Part shown: piece after piece, positions 44,201 through 55,318 of the stretch
Layout: every line of letters starts with the position of its first letter
Position numbering within the stretch: position 1 is the stretch's first letter
NCBI GenBank assembly: GCA_025506515.1
Contig: CM046445.1
Span: 570,631-634,630, forward strand
Reading direction: 5' to 3'
Length of the DNA: 64,000 bases
DNA from: Flaveria trinervia
Lineage: Eukaryota > Streptophyta > Magnoliopsida > Asterales > Asteraceae
Translations under genes and position numbers: made by a program
Notes under the pieces: model-generated
The model's input: the letters and a program-made list of their open reading frames with translations, nothing else
Database searches by the model: none
What the model was told of the DNA's origin: nothing

Positions 44201-45618
44201 ATTTTACAAAGTTCATTTAGTAATTGTTGATTTAATAGTATATTTCATTTATTAATACCCTTTATGTCTCATAGACTATTATAAATAAAATTTTAGAATC
44301 CAACGTTATATTTAAATATTGGTTAGGTGACCTTTATCCCATTATTTAAATAACAAGGTAGTCATAAATGACAATTGCAACCCATTGCAACTTCTAGTGG
44401 TATGGGATCGTTTGAACATCTTATGTTTATAACGGAATGTTAATCCCATCAACACCTTTTATAAAACACATTTTAGGTGATCTATTCAATATATTTTATA
44501 AATCAAGTCATCCTACTTACACACACGTATGAGTTTACTACATAAGTGGTTAGGTGACCTTTATGCCACAAACATGGTATTCTCACCTCAAGTTACAAGT
44601 TCCCTCAAAGTGGTTAGGTGACCTTTATCCCACTAAGAGTTTGCAAGTAACCTAAGTGTTGTGTAAAAGGATGGTGTTAAACTCGTTTTCAAAAGGAATT
44701 TACAATTTCTCAATTCTTATATAGAAAAGACTAAGTATCATATGATTGTATGCATTCAACCATATGGCACTCTATGGTTTTCTTTTAAATAAAACCCATT
44801 TTATTTGCAAGATCATTTAACTCCTTTTGTAGAACTATTCTATTTATGCTTAATTATGGAGAACCAATTTTTTATTATAGCTTTTTATAATTGATGGTTT
44901 GTTAGTCACATCCAAATATTCAAAACAAAACAACATCATGAGCATTCAACCAAGCATAACCAAAACAATACATATATGCATAACAAAGCATACTAAGTTG
45001 AGCACACTTGTTTAGCCGAAACAAGTGTGTCAAAAGGTCTTGTCCTAAGGGTAAGAACATGACACATGGTTGACAAAAGGAACTCCCACTTGAAACCACA
45101 TCTTCAAGCATTCTCTTTGTCCATCATTTCTTCAAGTCTTGATCTTGAGCATTCTTACAAAATATGTATCCTAATACTTTTTTCTAGTAAAGATAAACTA
45201 CTAATCTATTTATTACAAACCATATGAATGAATAGATTACAAAACAAGACTTGAAACAAAAATAAATAATTACATGCCCAAATGAATATAACATGACAAC
45301 CAATCATTCAATCCAAATGGTCTAGGCTTTGTTATGCATAATCAACAACAACATGTTCAAACATACACAAGATAGTCGATTTTGGCATCCCCTTATAGCC
45401 CATGTTCTTGGCCAACATAAACCAAGAACAAATGGGTTTAGAACATATAAACAAACATCTAATAATCTAGAGTTTTAAAGATCCTTATATGCATAAAGTA
45501 GTACCTTTAAAACACCAAAAGGGGGCAAAATCCAGCCCTCAAACTCACGGGTATGTGGTGTCAAAAAAACACAAAACCGTGAACAAGCAATAATATATAT
45601 GTATGCATTCGTATAAGT

Positions 45619-45632
45619 GGCTCTTGATGCCA
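45619..45632 (-). other. Primer-binding site of the copia element
   Basis: The minus strand reads TGGCATCAAGAGCC, a variant of the initiator-tRNA-Met site, immediately before the LTR at 45634. Confidence 0.8.
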
Positions 45633-45633
45633 T

Positions 45634-46566
45634 TACGGGGACATTAACATGTTTATCAAAGCTCATATAATCTTGTATTATGTGAAAACGCAGCGGAATT
45701 TAGGTTTTAAAACATGTTAATAATCTGGTTATTAAACCCATTTAATAAGCAACCCCAAACCATGGATCATTATACGAATATCATACAAAGTAAAGAACAT
45801 AAGAAGGTAAAAGGAACAACCTTTAGGGCTGCTGGAAAACGAGATTTCAGGAGATTATTGGATGAGTTCTTGTGGCTGAAACTTCAATGTAGAAGCCCTC
45901 AAGATGACATACCCCAAGCCCCAACAAACACCCTCTTGCTAGGCTTTGAACACCAACTTGTAGTACTCTTCTTCTTGTGGAATTTTCAGTCAAGAACACT
46001 TCTTGTAAGCTGAAAATTCGTTTTTCCTTGCTTTAATAATCCGAAAGTTATTGAAAGAGAGAGAGAGAGACTTTCTTGTGTGTAGGTTGATTGTAGAAAA
46101 AGAAGAGTGTAGGAATGGATGGATGCACGTACTTGGAACCCCCAAAAGGAAGTTCCCAATACCATTCAAAAAGGGGGCGGCCGAATGGGCTCCCCTTTTT
46201 GTTCCTTCTCCATTTTGAAAGTATTATTTTACATATAATACACTCTAGCATTCCACTTTTTATAAAATTAAACCTTTTTAATTTTATAGCACATACACAT
46301 TGTCATTTGTCATTGTTTAACTAATTTAAACAATGAATAAGTAATCCCTCGTGAACAAATCAATTATATAATGATGTTCATCTACAAAAGCAATAATTTA
46401 GAAAATCCAATTTTCTAAATTGGTGTCATTACTTATTTGTATGATCTTATCAACAAATGAATCATCTTTCGGGTTTGTTTGGCTGTTATTGGGTATGACC
46501 CAACTTGGATCATATCACACTAGCCACATCAATTTAATATGAATCTTGGGCAGATCAATGCCTTCA
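45634..46566 (-). repeat. 5' LTR of the 38475-46566 copia element
   Basis: 933 bp partner of 38475-39418. The terminal TGT has become TAC. Ends ATGCCTTCA. Confidence 0.92.
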
Positions 46567-47792
46567 GTTCTATCCGACAATTGATTTGAGCATGGCAGTT
46601 GCTAAAAATGGTCTATCCAATATGACCTTCAGTTGTTCATTTGTCCTCACTGATTCATAATCAAGCGCTATAAAATCTATCGGGTAGTAAAATTCTCCCA
46701 ACTTAATTATGACATTTTTTGCCATACCCGGAGAACGTTTCTGAGTTAAGTCAGCTAACACCATAGTGGTGTCAACTTCCTCTAGAGGACCGAGGTCATA
46801 CGGACATATAACATGCCTGGCAAAATACTAGCACATGCTCCGTAATCCAATAGTGCTCTTTTTATCTTTAATTTCCTACTTTGATTGAAATAATAGATGC
46901 TTTTGGTTCACTCTCTTCCACTACATCACCTTCATCTTCCTTACCTATAACTTGTGAAATAGAAGTAAAGTTATCATTAAAACTTTTAGAGTTAGAAACG
47001 ATACTAGCCGAATTAATATGAATATTTCTCATGTACTTCGTGGTTGGCCCTTGATGTTGTGGGTCAATAGTGGTATCACTTAGTAGTTTCCCGGATTCCT
47101 TTTAATTTGGGCCACATCCTCAACAAGTTGGTCCACTTGTTTATGCAAAGCCTCATAAGCTTTATCTCAAATTTTGATTTCCTTCTTAATCTCTTGCATA
47201 TTCTCTTTCATCATATTCATCAAAGCATACAACTTTGCATTTGTAGACTCTTCACCAAAACATATTTTAGATTGCAAATTTACTTGATAGTTTCATGTTG
47301 AACTACCTTGTTGACCCCATGATTGTAGTTACCCTGTTGTCGATTCTGATAGGACTGTCCTTATTGGTTTGAACCATGATTTGAACATTGTAAATTTGGA
47401 TTCATTTGATTTGAAACATTTCCATTTTTGAAATTGGGTGATTTTTTAATCCTGAATGATAAGTGTTAGAATTCATGTCAAATAGCCTCTTATCCCCATA
47501 TACTTGATTTACCTCTTCAACTTTTCTCATGTTCAAGGACATTCAAAACTAGTATGGCCAAACTCATCACATGCCTCACATACATTATAACTAACTAAAG
47601 AAATTTCATTTCCACCTTACCGACACATCTTTTCCATTTTTCTTTCTATTGCTACAAGTCTTTCCTTAGTCTCATAGTCTGTAGTTGATCTTCCAAGTAT
47701 AGGTTTAAATCTCCTACTTGCAGAAGATTGTGCTTTGGAGTTTTTGCATATTCTTTCCAAGAAATCCCAATCCACATCTTCATGATTAGAGA
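46567..47792 (-). pseudogene. Element G: zinc finger, coiled region and aspartic protease
   Basis: The minus strand reads, from the right, RRFKPILGRSTTDYETKERL, VAIERKMEKMCR, a CCHC-like YNVCEACDEFGHTSFECP, then a helical stretch (MMKENMQEIKKEIKI). A retropepsin region follows: VDTTMVLADLTQKRSPGMAK, IDFIALDYESV and KVILDRPFLATA (46570-46764), as in Athila proteases. A frameshift after FLATA (alternative frame HAQINCRIE) precedes the copia insertion. Many stops lie in the middle part. The active-site triad region itself is poorly preserved. Confidence 0.72.
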
Positions 47793-50513
47793 TGTGACAA
47801 CCCTAGATTAAGAAATTTTATACACTAAGTTCATTTAAATATTCTAAGCCACACCTAGGTTAATATATATATTATATATATATTTTTATATATACATGTA
47901 CGTATACATGCTTTCATTTTGCTTACATAAGTATGTTGTTCACTTATATATATATATATATATATATATGTATACGTATGCATGGTCGCATGCATACCTT
48001 TTACGTGTGCATGTACCATCTTTTGTTAAGAAACATGTGCACACCACATAAGTGTTGATCATTTGCATGTTTGCATGCATAAACAAGAGGTTACGTATGC
48101 ATGAATCCATAAACATAATTACTTGATACAAACTACATCAACAATATAATAATAAACAAACCAAATACAACCCAACCAAATATCATAAACATAAGAGAAA
48201 CTTGACATCAAAACAAATTTAAACAAGTCCCCTACACCTAAACCCCAAACCAAAGTACCATTTAAAATCAAGAACCGACTCATTAACACCCTTGAACACC
48301 CGGTTTACACCCTTAAACACCGGGTTACACCTTAAACACCCATTAATGATCAATGACTCACCCCTCTCTTTGTGTGACACCTATACCCACCTTACCACTA
48401 AGTTAAGCCACAACCTGCCACCTAGCACCCTAAGAACCAACTCACTAAGCCTATATCTTCCACCTCACACCCTAAGATTAGACCTCATGATTACACACTC
48501 CACTATTTGGAGGTCTCGGCCGATGGAAACCCGAATCACCATCTCTACAATCAAATACCCACCTTCATTCGGTCGCCCCTCAATCTCCATTACCACTTCT
48601 CACCTCACGGACGCTGTACACAACCACAATCATCCCCACTCTCGGATAACACCATAGCCATCACATATTATCATCATTATCTGCATCTCTCTCGGTTACA
48701 AAGCAGCAACATCCAAGCCTCGTGGAAGCACCATCTCCCGAAAGATTGTCAAGAACACCAAAACCAAGCAGATTCATAGGCCATCCTCACCATCTTCAAT
48801 TACTCTCTTCTGTCATAAATCAAGGTTTTAAGCTCTAAAACCCTATTTTATTAAGGTTACAAAAGTTAAACATGTGTTAAATGAACACATGTGATTAATC
48901 CTTTTGGTTAAACATTCAAGGTTTTTATAAAAACATATAAAAATCAAACTTATTTTTCAGACAATAAGAAAGATTTTAAGAATCTGAAATAGGTAAAACA
49001 AACCTTAAAAATCAAATTTATAACAAGAAATTATCAACAAAAGGGTTAGAAACCTAGTTATAGTTTGTTAAAATCGGTTCTGCATATTAACAACTATGAT
49101 TGTGGGAACAAACATTGAAAATATGTTTACAATATTGGGAAATATAATTCTGTAAATTTTGGTGCCATTCCCATAAGTAAATAATTTATATAAATTATTT
49201 AAGTATTTAAAAGGAAAAATCATGCTGGAAGAATCGACCGTAAAAAATGTGTGGAAAAATTATATATTGACTATTACAGTCTATAGAACTTACAGAAAAA
49301 GTTTCGTGACCTAACTCAAAGATATGTTTAAGTTATGAGTTTTTAAGTATTCTACCAAATAAAAATCGGGAAAAATACTTAAACTATGAAATAAATTATG
49401 AGAAAATTTCAGAAAATATGAAAAACTTAAAATAACATTCTGTGCGAAAATAGGAATTTTTGGACGTAATCTGATATTTTTACTAAATATTAGTAAAAGG
49501 ATGAAAATCATGATTATTGACTCTGCTATGATATAAGACTTTGGGAAATTTTTAAGTGTTATAATATTGTGCCAAACATTCTGATTAAATTTGAGAATTT
49601 TTAGAAACCAGAAGCTATTTTTAATAATTTATTGAAATATCATGAAAATTATAGAAAATAAACTATAAATAATCAAAATATGAAATCTGAGTATATTGCG
49701 TTGTATTTCATTACCTATTCATTGTAACAGTTTCAATAATAATTGAGGTACTGAAAATTTTGAAGAAAATTGTTATGTTTTCTAAACTACAAATATTTTG
49801 TTTATAGGTGATTTTTGGAGTAAAGGTGAGATTCATAGCCTCATTTTTTATTTTTATAACTTTTGGGGAAAAAGCATACTGTTTTATGAGTTGATGCATT
49901 ATTGAGAATTTCGAAATTTACTGTTATATATGTTACAACCATTAGTTCGGATGAGGAACCGTTAGATAATATTGGTAGCGCTACCTAGGAAAATATTTCC
50001 TGCACCAACAGGATGAGTGTTGTGAATATTATCTGATTTATGAATTATGTTATAACAGTATGATTGATCTGATTATTAAGTAAGGTTTGGTTGTATCTAC
50101 TACATCAATATTTTTTTTAAACCTGTGGACTCACCAACTTTATGTTGACTATTTTGAGTATGTTTTTTTTCAGGAATCCATCATGACTAATAACTTAATG
50201 TTCTCCTTTGATATTTTTAATGGCTGGGGAGAGGTTGTGGGGAAAGTTTGTGTAAACCTTACAGTAAACTTGTATGACTTCAGTGTATCGGTGGATGCTC
50301 ATTTCCATCGTCTCTGAAGATGTAGCCGTTAAATCTTTATGATGTAATAGGATTATGTTATTTCAAATTTTGACTATTATGATTTAATGTAATCCTAACA
50401 TTATGCTATGAAACGTGTATGATTATGTGTTATCTGTTTAATAATATAAGTCAATGAGTTCTGAACAATCAAGTCACTCCCTATGTATTTCACACTTCCG
50501 CCGGGATGTGACA
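47793..50513 (+). mobile_element. Solo LTR, family A, copy 2 (TSD AGAGA)
   Basis: 2,721 bp, TGTGACAACCCTAG...CCGGGATGTGACA, between perfect AGAGA duplications (47788-47792; 50514-50518). It sits inside the gag/zinc-finger region of element G. It matches 8648-11417 and keeps the same small ORF near the 3' end. It has a (TA)n run at about 47945-47968. Confidence 0.93.
50180..50317 (+). CDS. LTR-encoded conserved small ORF, copy 2
   Basis: 44 codons, MTNNLMFSFDIFNGWGEV to VDAHFHRL, then TGA, preceded by a T-rich tract ending CAG at the same spacing as in copy 1. The protein is 42/44 identical to the product of 11078-11215, although the DNA differs at 15 sites. Flanking LTR sequence on both sides shows indels and similar divergence without frame preservation. 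No known domain recognised. See the separate finding. Confidence 0.5.
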   Translation: MMTNNLMFSFDIFNGWGEVVGKVCVNLTVNLYDFSVSVDAHFHRL

Positions 50514-51800
50514 AGAGAGGAATGTGTCATTGCTTGTGGAATACAAGTATTTCCTCTCCTCATTAGTCAACCATCTGAGAAAACTTTTATCAATTCCTAA
50601 CATTCAATTCCATGATGTAGGCACATACGAATAAATTCCTTAGACCTTGTGAATGCTTCATAAATTTCTCTCCTGCTTGTTGTTGGAACGATCGGATAAC
50701 ATCCCTTGCATCACTAGTTTTGCCCATGGAATAATATTCATCCAAAAAGGTCTGTTGCATCTCTTGCCATGTGTGAATGCTATTATTCCGTAAAGGAACC
50801 ATTGTTTTGCCTTATCTTTCAGGGTGAATTAAAACCATCTTAACTTGACTTCATCTTGAGTAAAATGAGTCCCTCCAATAATGCTACAAATGGCCTCAAA
50901 TTCAGCCAAATGCATATATGGCTCTTTAGTTGCAGATCCTCTGAATGGGGGCAAGATTGTGAGGTATTATGGGCGAACCTCAAAAGTTCTCCCTCTTCGA
51001 TCAGGAAGCACAATAGGGTTAGGGTTTTCTGAGATTGCTGGTTTGAAATGACTATCAACACCACTCACATGTGCTTGATTTGGTCTTCTTCGATGATTGG
51101 TATTTTTGTTACATCGACCTCGATGTTGGTTTAAAACCGGTTGTGCATTCCACCCGTATTGATCGTAACCCTAATTGTTATCACCATATCATATCATTAT
51201 TTCCATCCATATTACTGCCTCAATTATCATAACCATCATCATAATGGTCATCATTATTTTCCCAACCATCTTCATAGTTCTTATTACCTATATGAACACT
51301 TCACATACTTACGTTATCTTCATAGTTGCATCTACCACCTTGATTTGGATTATGTGGCCCTCTTTGATTTTGGTTTGGGTTGAAATAATCACAAACTTGG
51401 AAATGAGGTTGATTCTGTTTTTGATTGTGGTTATTGGGAGGAAGGTTTGGATTTTGGGGTGGTAGTTGATTTAGGTTGTTATTGTGGTTGTTATTTGGAG
51501 GTGAGGGGGGATTTGGGTTATTAGAAAGAGGATTTGGATTTTAAGGTGGTTGGTTATTTGGGTTATCCATTTGGATTTATTAGACGAACTGTTAGCTACT
51601 TGATCAATAGCTTGTGAAATTGATATAGTAGGTAGCCCTGATTGATGCAGAACACAATTATACCTTACTGATTTCTCTATCTTTGGATCGAATACTAGTG
51701 GTGATTTCCTACCCAAATATCGAGTATGCATACAACCTATCACCTACACACTAAAAAGTAACAAGGATATAGAAGAAATAAAGCAAGCCAAGTAAACAAA
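50514..51800 (-). pseudogene. Athila-like Gag of element G
   Basis: The minus-strand frame reads RGRTFEVRP, SATKEPYMHLAEFEAICSII and GGTHFTQDEVKLRWF, then FTLKDKAKQWF. The next frame gives SIHTWQEMQQTFLDEYYSMG and DVIRSFQQQAGEKFMKHSQG (50590-50802). This is the classic Athila/Retrotrans_gag order. At least two frame shifts and a stop break it. The C-terminal part is separated by the solo LTR at 47793-50513. 51070-51800 carries low-complexity asparagine/glutamine-type sequence and the N-terminal leader. Confidence 0.8.
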
Positions 51801-51840
51801 ACTAAAAACAAATCAAATAACAAAACACCAAGTGCACCGA

Positions 51841-51859
51841 TTCTCCAGCAATGGCGCCA
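51841..51859 (-). other. Primer-binding site of element G, tRNA-Asp type
   Basis: The minus strand reads TGGCGCCATTGCTGGAGAA, close to the Athila consensus. The LTR begins four bases to the right. Confidence 0.88.
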
Positions 51860-52639
51860 ATTTGATCGATATCGAAGCGCCAATCTAATAAGATGTTAAA
51901 TGTGGGTTTCTATCCACCTTAACCTAGTTATGGTAAGTAGGATTTCTCAAACCTCGTGGAATTAGTGGTCGATGTATTGTACTTTGATTTATAAGAAATT
52001 GATTTAACTACTAAATTATGAACTATTGCCTTGTGGCTGTAAATTGTATTTTGGAATGGTTAAGAAATTAACTATGAAAACAAATTGCAACGAATTAAAT
52101 GTAACACCCAAAATAAAATAAAACGAGTCAATTAATAATAATGAGCTAGTCGGGCATATTTAATGAAAATAAGTGGGAAGTGGATTAAGGACCGAGTTAA
52201 TCGTACGAGTTACATGTTTGGAGGGTAGGAAGTCCCGGGAACACCCAATATATACAAACAAATCAGCCAGAGTAACTCTTATTTGCAACTTAACACCAAC
52301 TTCTAGAGAGAGAGTGTAGAGAGAGAAAGTAGAGAGGAGGTGAAGATTCAAGGTTTGGTCGATCAAGAGATTGAAGATCGGTGTTTGTGGACATCCAAAC
52401 AAGGAAACACCAAGAATCCAGGTAAGAAACATCATTTACTTGTTTCTTTAACTTAAACCCGGATTCTAGGGTTTCGGGTTTTTGAAAGTGGCAAAGAATT
52501 ATCCAAAACTCATGTTTTTGTGTAAGAAAACATGTAAAAAACTTAGATATAGCTTTATGGATGATAAACCAAGGTTTTTAGTGTAAAAGATTGAAGTTTT
52601 GGGTTAAAAATGAGCTAGTTCGTAATTTCAGCCCGTTCT

Positions 52640-52880
52640 GCGCAATTATGAGTTCGTCCAGCGAAATTATGTAGTCGTCTAGCAAAACTATGGATCTTCG
52701 TGTGAAACTATAGTTTTGCTAGTAGTTTCGCAAACTTGAATTTCCAACAAAATTTGAGTGAAAGTAGCAGCGAAGATGCTAGTGAAACTTCCAGCGAAGA
52801 TGCCAGCGAAACTTCCAGCGAAGATGACAATGAAACTGCTAGCGAAACTATCAACGAAACTGCTGATCTTGCAACGAACT
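52640..52880. repeat. Minisatellite of CCAGCGAAACTT/GATG units
   Basis: Repeats of (C/T)AGCGAAAC(T) with GATG spacers, clearest at 52765-52860 where a 24-bp unit recurs. It is absent from family C LTRs. Confidence 0.75.
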
Positions 52881-53154
52881 TAGGCAAAAAATAACACATT
52901 TGAGTGTTAACTTATCTGTAGGTTGCATAGTGTGATCCTTGCTTAGAAAGCTTATTGAGAAGCTACTAACTGAGTCCAGTTGAGTTCTAGATCCCCTATT
53001 TTAAAGGTCTTAAACTTGTTTGGGGCTGTAAATACATACTAAATATATAATTTAAATGACCAAGATTTTAAGAGGTTTTAACAGTAAGATCAATTTTTCT
53101 ATAACAAAATATTATATATAAATGTTTAAAATATAATTTTATTCGCGATGACCT

Positions 53155-53262
53155 GGCAGCAAGACCCAGCCAGGGGCGTTGCCCCTTGGACCCCACTAGG
53201 GGCTACTGCCCCTAAGACCCTGCTGTCAGGGGCTACCGCCCCCGAAACCCCGTTGTCCCGTG
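53155..53262. repeat. GC-rich array of AGGGGC..GCCCCT hairpins
   Basis: Three hairpins: 53172-53186 (AGGGGC-GTT-GCCCCT), 53198-53213 (AGGGGC-TACT-GCCCCT) and 53228-53243 (one mismatch), spaced 26-30 bp, with GACCC spacers. A GC island in AT-rich LTR DNA. Confidence 0.85.
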
Positions 53263-55318
53263 GAGGGTCGGTTATGTTCTATGATGACTTGTACTTGTTA
53301 TGCATGTGTATGTGTATGGGAATGGATGATGCATGATGTTTATGATGATATGTGATGGGGTATGTGATGTTTATGTGATGCTATGTATATTCATGTTGTG
53401 TCTCCTTATGTTCCTATTATGTATTATTGTGTGACTTACGTGTTATGGATATGAAACGAACAAAAACTAGTATGTAACGTAAAGCGAAATAATGATAATG
53501 ATAAGTGGAACGTAAAGAATGAAAGAATGCATGCATTAATGAGTGAATGAATGAATGAATAAGTCTTGCCCCAGTACTTGTACCTGGCTTTATGCGTAAT
53601 GAATAGGAGTCTATTTATAGACTTTGGCCCAGTACCCACTTTGTGCTTATGTTTAGGGTAAACTTATGTATGGGATCCTTGTCGTTTGCCCCGGTACTGG
53701 TCACAGGCTTTGTGCGTAATGAATGGGGGTATACTTATAGACTTCGGCCCAGTACCCGCTTGGTGTTTACGTTTAGAGTATAGCTGATGACATTGATCCA
53801 GAATGAATGAACAAAAGAAAGTTGGCTAACGAATGAAATGTATGGTATGAAATTTAACACACGGAATAATGACATAGATTGAATGAAAGTTAATAAATGA
53901 TAATGAAAGATAATAATGATATTATCTATATGTATGTATGATGCATGATCACATAGAACGTAAAGTAAGGTTTTAAACGAAAGTAAAGTAAAGTATTTTA
54001 TTTATAAAACTATAACTCACTGAGCAACGCTGACTTTTATGTATTTTTCCGACGGGTGATTGTTGCTGAGGATGGCATAGGGCAGCTACTTGACATTTTT
54101 TGGATGGCATCCATTTGTATAACTATGATGTTTTTGTGATGTAATGATATTTTGTAACTGTTAACAATGATGTATTATTTTGCAAAAGTAGTCATTAATA
54201 TATGAAATGGTTTTGAGTTATTCCGCTGCGATGTTTCCATAGATGTAAATGTATATTTTATGTTTTATGTGTGATGATTGTCCAATTATGAACATCCTGG
54301 GAACGGGGCGTTACATTAAGATTGATTAAGAAGGAAATTATGAGAAATAGCAATCCACTCCGGGATCTAAGTTTGGTTTTCAGTAATCGCTTAGTCCAAC
54401 TTGGTGGAAAATCATTCACGAGGATTCTATGTATGTACTGATTAAGTGATATCGATAATTAAGACTCAATGGGGCTTAATACACGATACCAATTCAATTA
54501 GTAACCAAAACCTTGCAATCATACAACTTGCGTAAAATTATATAATATTCAAATCAAGATTAACCAAAACAATTGTTTAAATAATCAAAACACAAGTCAA
54601 ACTTATAAAAGAACTTAACGGGTTCTAAAGTTCAATCCTAACACAAGTCTAACACAAACAAGAACCTAATCACACAAAACTCGTTACCCGAAGTAGATCA
54701 CGAGAAGTATAGCCGATCATTGTTCTTGAATGATCTTCAAAATCATTGTTGAGACGCATAGCAAATGATTAAATGGTGTTAGAACGATGTGGAATGATGA
54801 ATCACAGGCCTACGAACACTCAAAATTCATCCAAAATCGTCCTAGGTCGAATGGGGGGCAAGTGGTGGGTGAAACCTAACAAAAACGTGATTTTATAGGT
54901 GTTTTCCGGAGGTCCTGGCATAGGTTACACCAACCAGCGTAGGTTACAACAACCAGCGTAGCCTACGCTGGGGGCATTCTGTTGATTTTTTGTTGAAGCT
55001 AGCGTAGCCTACGGTGATTGTAGTAGGCTATGGTGAGAGCTTTTCGGCATTCTGTTGATTTTTTGATGAAGCTAGCGTAGCCTACGGTGATTGTAGTAGG
55101 CTATGGTGAGAGCTTTTCTGCTGTATTTTGTATCTTTATTTTTTAACCCCTCCAATACCTTGTTTCACCATGTAAGCTTCCAACTTGGTTATTTTACTTA
55201 CAAAATCACTTTAAACTCTTATTTAACCTATTCATGATAATCAAATGCATAAATACGAGTGATTATACTTACTATTTAATATTTAAACACTTGAAATATC
55301 ATTCCAACACACTTACAT

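Larger units (their letters stand above)
38475..46566 (-). mobile_element. Complete Ty1/copia element (TSD GTTCT)
   Basis: 8.09 kb between perfect GTTCT duplications (38470-38474; 46567-46571). LTRs 38475-39418 and 45634-46566 differ by about a dozen substitutions plus small indels by eye, so the insertion is fairly recent. Minus-strand order is gag, protease, integrase, RT, RNase H. Several frameshifts and stops interrupt gag and pol. It interrupts the Athila-like element G just after its protease. Confidence 0.95.
52100..54315 (+). mobile_element. Solo LTR, family E (TSD TTAAA/TTAAG)
   Basis: 2,216 bp, TGTAACACCCAAAATAAAA...GGGGCGTTACA, flanked by TTAAA (52095-52099) and TTAAG (54316-54320). 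It is a distant relative of family C (shared GTTGCTGAGGATGGCA and TGGATGGCATCCATTT near the 3' end, and a CAAG/CCAG|GTAAGAA donor-like site in the 5' half). Confidence 0.88.
35764..55318 (-). mobile_element. Athila-like element G, gag and protease only, heavily nested
   Basis: Minus-strand element: 5' LTR 51863-55318, tRNA-Asp primer site at 51841-51859, gag 50514-51060, zinc finger and protease region 46567-47792, short downstream ORF 38062-38470, polypurine tract near 36530, partial 3' LTR 35764-36522. Three later insertions interrupt it: copia 38475-46566, solo LTR 47793-50513 and solo LTR 52100-54315. No RT or integrase is found once these are removed, so it is non-autonomous. Confidence 0.82.
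51863..55318 (-). repeat. 5' LTR of element G, interrupted
   Basis: Starts TGATCGATATCG (same TGATCG start as element F) and ends near ...CACTTACAT. Subtracting the solo LTR and one TSD leaves about 1.23 kb. It holds tandem copies of a GCGTAGCCTACG-type palindromic word (about 54950-55090), one 70-bp unit being duplicated. Confidence 0.82.
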
